Below are positions 32,871-33,028 of a DNA stretch of 33,028 nt, piece after piece. This DNA comes from an uncultured Flavobacteriales bacterium (GTDB lineage: Bacteria > Bacteroidota > Bacteroidia > Flavobacteriales > Schleiferiaceae). Within the stretch, counting starts at the first letter, position 1; every line of letters starts with the position of its first letter. The notes under the pieces were generated by a model, which did no database searches, had not been told where the DNA came from, and worked only from the letters and a program-made list of their open reading frames with translations. The stretch lies in NCBI GenBank assembly GCA_937929815.1, contig CALFUW010000075.1:1-33028 (forward strand), written 5' to 3'. Position numbers and translations under genes: made by a program.

Positions 32871-33028
32871 ATGGCACATCTAACAAAAAAAATGAAAGCT
32901 GCAACGGCTAAAGTTGATAAAAACAAGGCATACACCCTCGATGAAGCAGCTAAATTGGTGAAGGAAACCTCAATTACCAGATTTGATGCATCTGTCGATA
33001 TTGCAATTCGCCTGGGCGTAGATCCGCG
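32871..33028 (+). CDS. rplA: 50S ribosomal protein L1 (partial, runs off window end)
   Basis: Fifty-two codons are visible: MAHLTKKMKAATAKVDKNKA then YTLDEAAKLVKETSITRFDA and DIAIRLGVDP, which is the L1 N-terminal domain that binds the 23S stalk and, in some bacteria, its own mRNA. The gene begins 6 bp after rplK, as expected, and continues beyond the window. Confidence 0.97.
   Translation, partial: MAHLTKKMKAATAKVDKNKAYTLDEAAKLVKETSITRFDASVDIAIRLGVDP

Noticed and set aside
1-33028. CRISPR array, insertion sequence, prophage or defence island
   Set aside because: I saw no regular direct repeats with spacers, no transposase or integrase, and no known defence domains; apart from 2,780-5,000 the gene content is ordinary core metabolism.

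Overview
This window is a chromosomal segment from a member of the Bacteroidota. The TAnnTTTG promoter element before many genes points there, as do the lack of Shine-Dalgarno sites and the gene order nudix-pyrE-SRPBCC-birA / rsfS-ftsH-LUD-cdsA-psd. A TPR/PD40/OmpA envelope protein and an HU-CCDC81/SPOR protein agree with this. A Saprospiraceae- or Chitinophagales-like lineage is plausible but not proven. Aerobic coproporphyrinogen oxidase (HemF) suggests an oxygen-using organism.

Region 1 (1-4,995) is the most accessory part. It holds the N-terminus of a copper P-type ATPase, a two-gene ABC-2 exporter, about 1.1 kb of apparently decayed coding sequence on the minus strand (possible remains of a type IX secretion cargo gene), a 78-residue orphan protein with its own promoter and terminator, and a DUF2892 membrane protein.

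Region 2 (4,996-12,698) holds a PorE-like TPR/PD40/OmpA protein, a corrinoid adenosyltransferase, a DUF2795 protein, a long-chain acyl-CoA synthetase, a polyprenyl diphosphate synthase, a small acidic lipoprotein and S-adenosylhomocysteinase.

Region 3 (12,778-20,875) is a compact housekeeping block. It contains a Nudix hydrolase divergent from pyrE-SRPBCC, a biotin ligase divergent from rsfS-ftsH-LUD-cdsA-psd (ribosome silencing, membrane proteolysis, phospholipid synthesis), and convergent hemF. A GC-rich hairpin-dense element of about 170 bp lies between pruA and hemF and is the most unusual non-coding structure here.

Region 4 (21,077-29,539) holds pruA (proline catabolism), an HU-CCDC81/SPOR envelope protein, an alpha-glucan pair (glgB plus a GH57/DUF3536 enzyme) and dTDP-glucose 4,6-dehydratase.

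Region 5 (29,776-33,028) is the classical translation/transcription block: tRNA-Thr(TGT), Tyr(GTA), Gly(TCC), Thr(GGT), tuf, tRNA-Trp(CCA), secE, nusG, rplK, rplA. It keeps the same order as in Escherichia coli and follows a consensus Bacteroidota promoter.

I found no CRISPR array, transposase, phage module or recognisable defence system. The notable signals are the decayed minus-strand gene remnants, the structured GC-rich element, divergent genes with almost no intergenic space and a probably leaderless pyrE, and a mismatched acceptor stem in tRNA-Thr(GGT). I see no convincing new multi-gene system.
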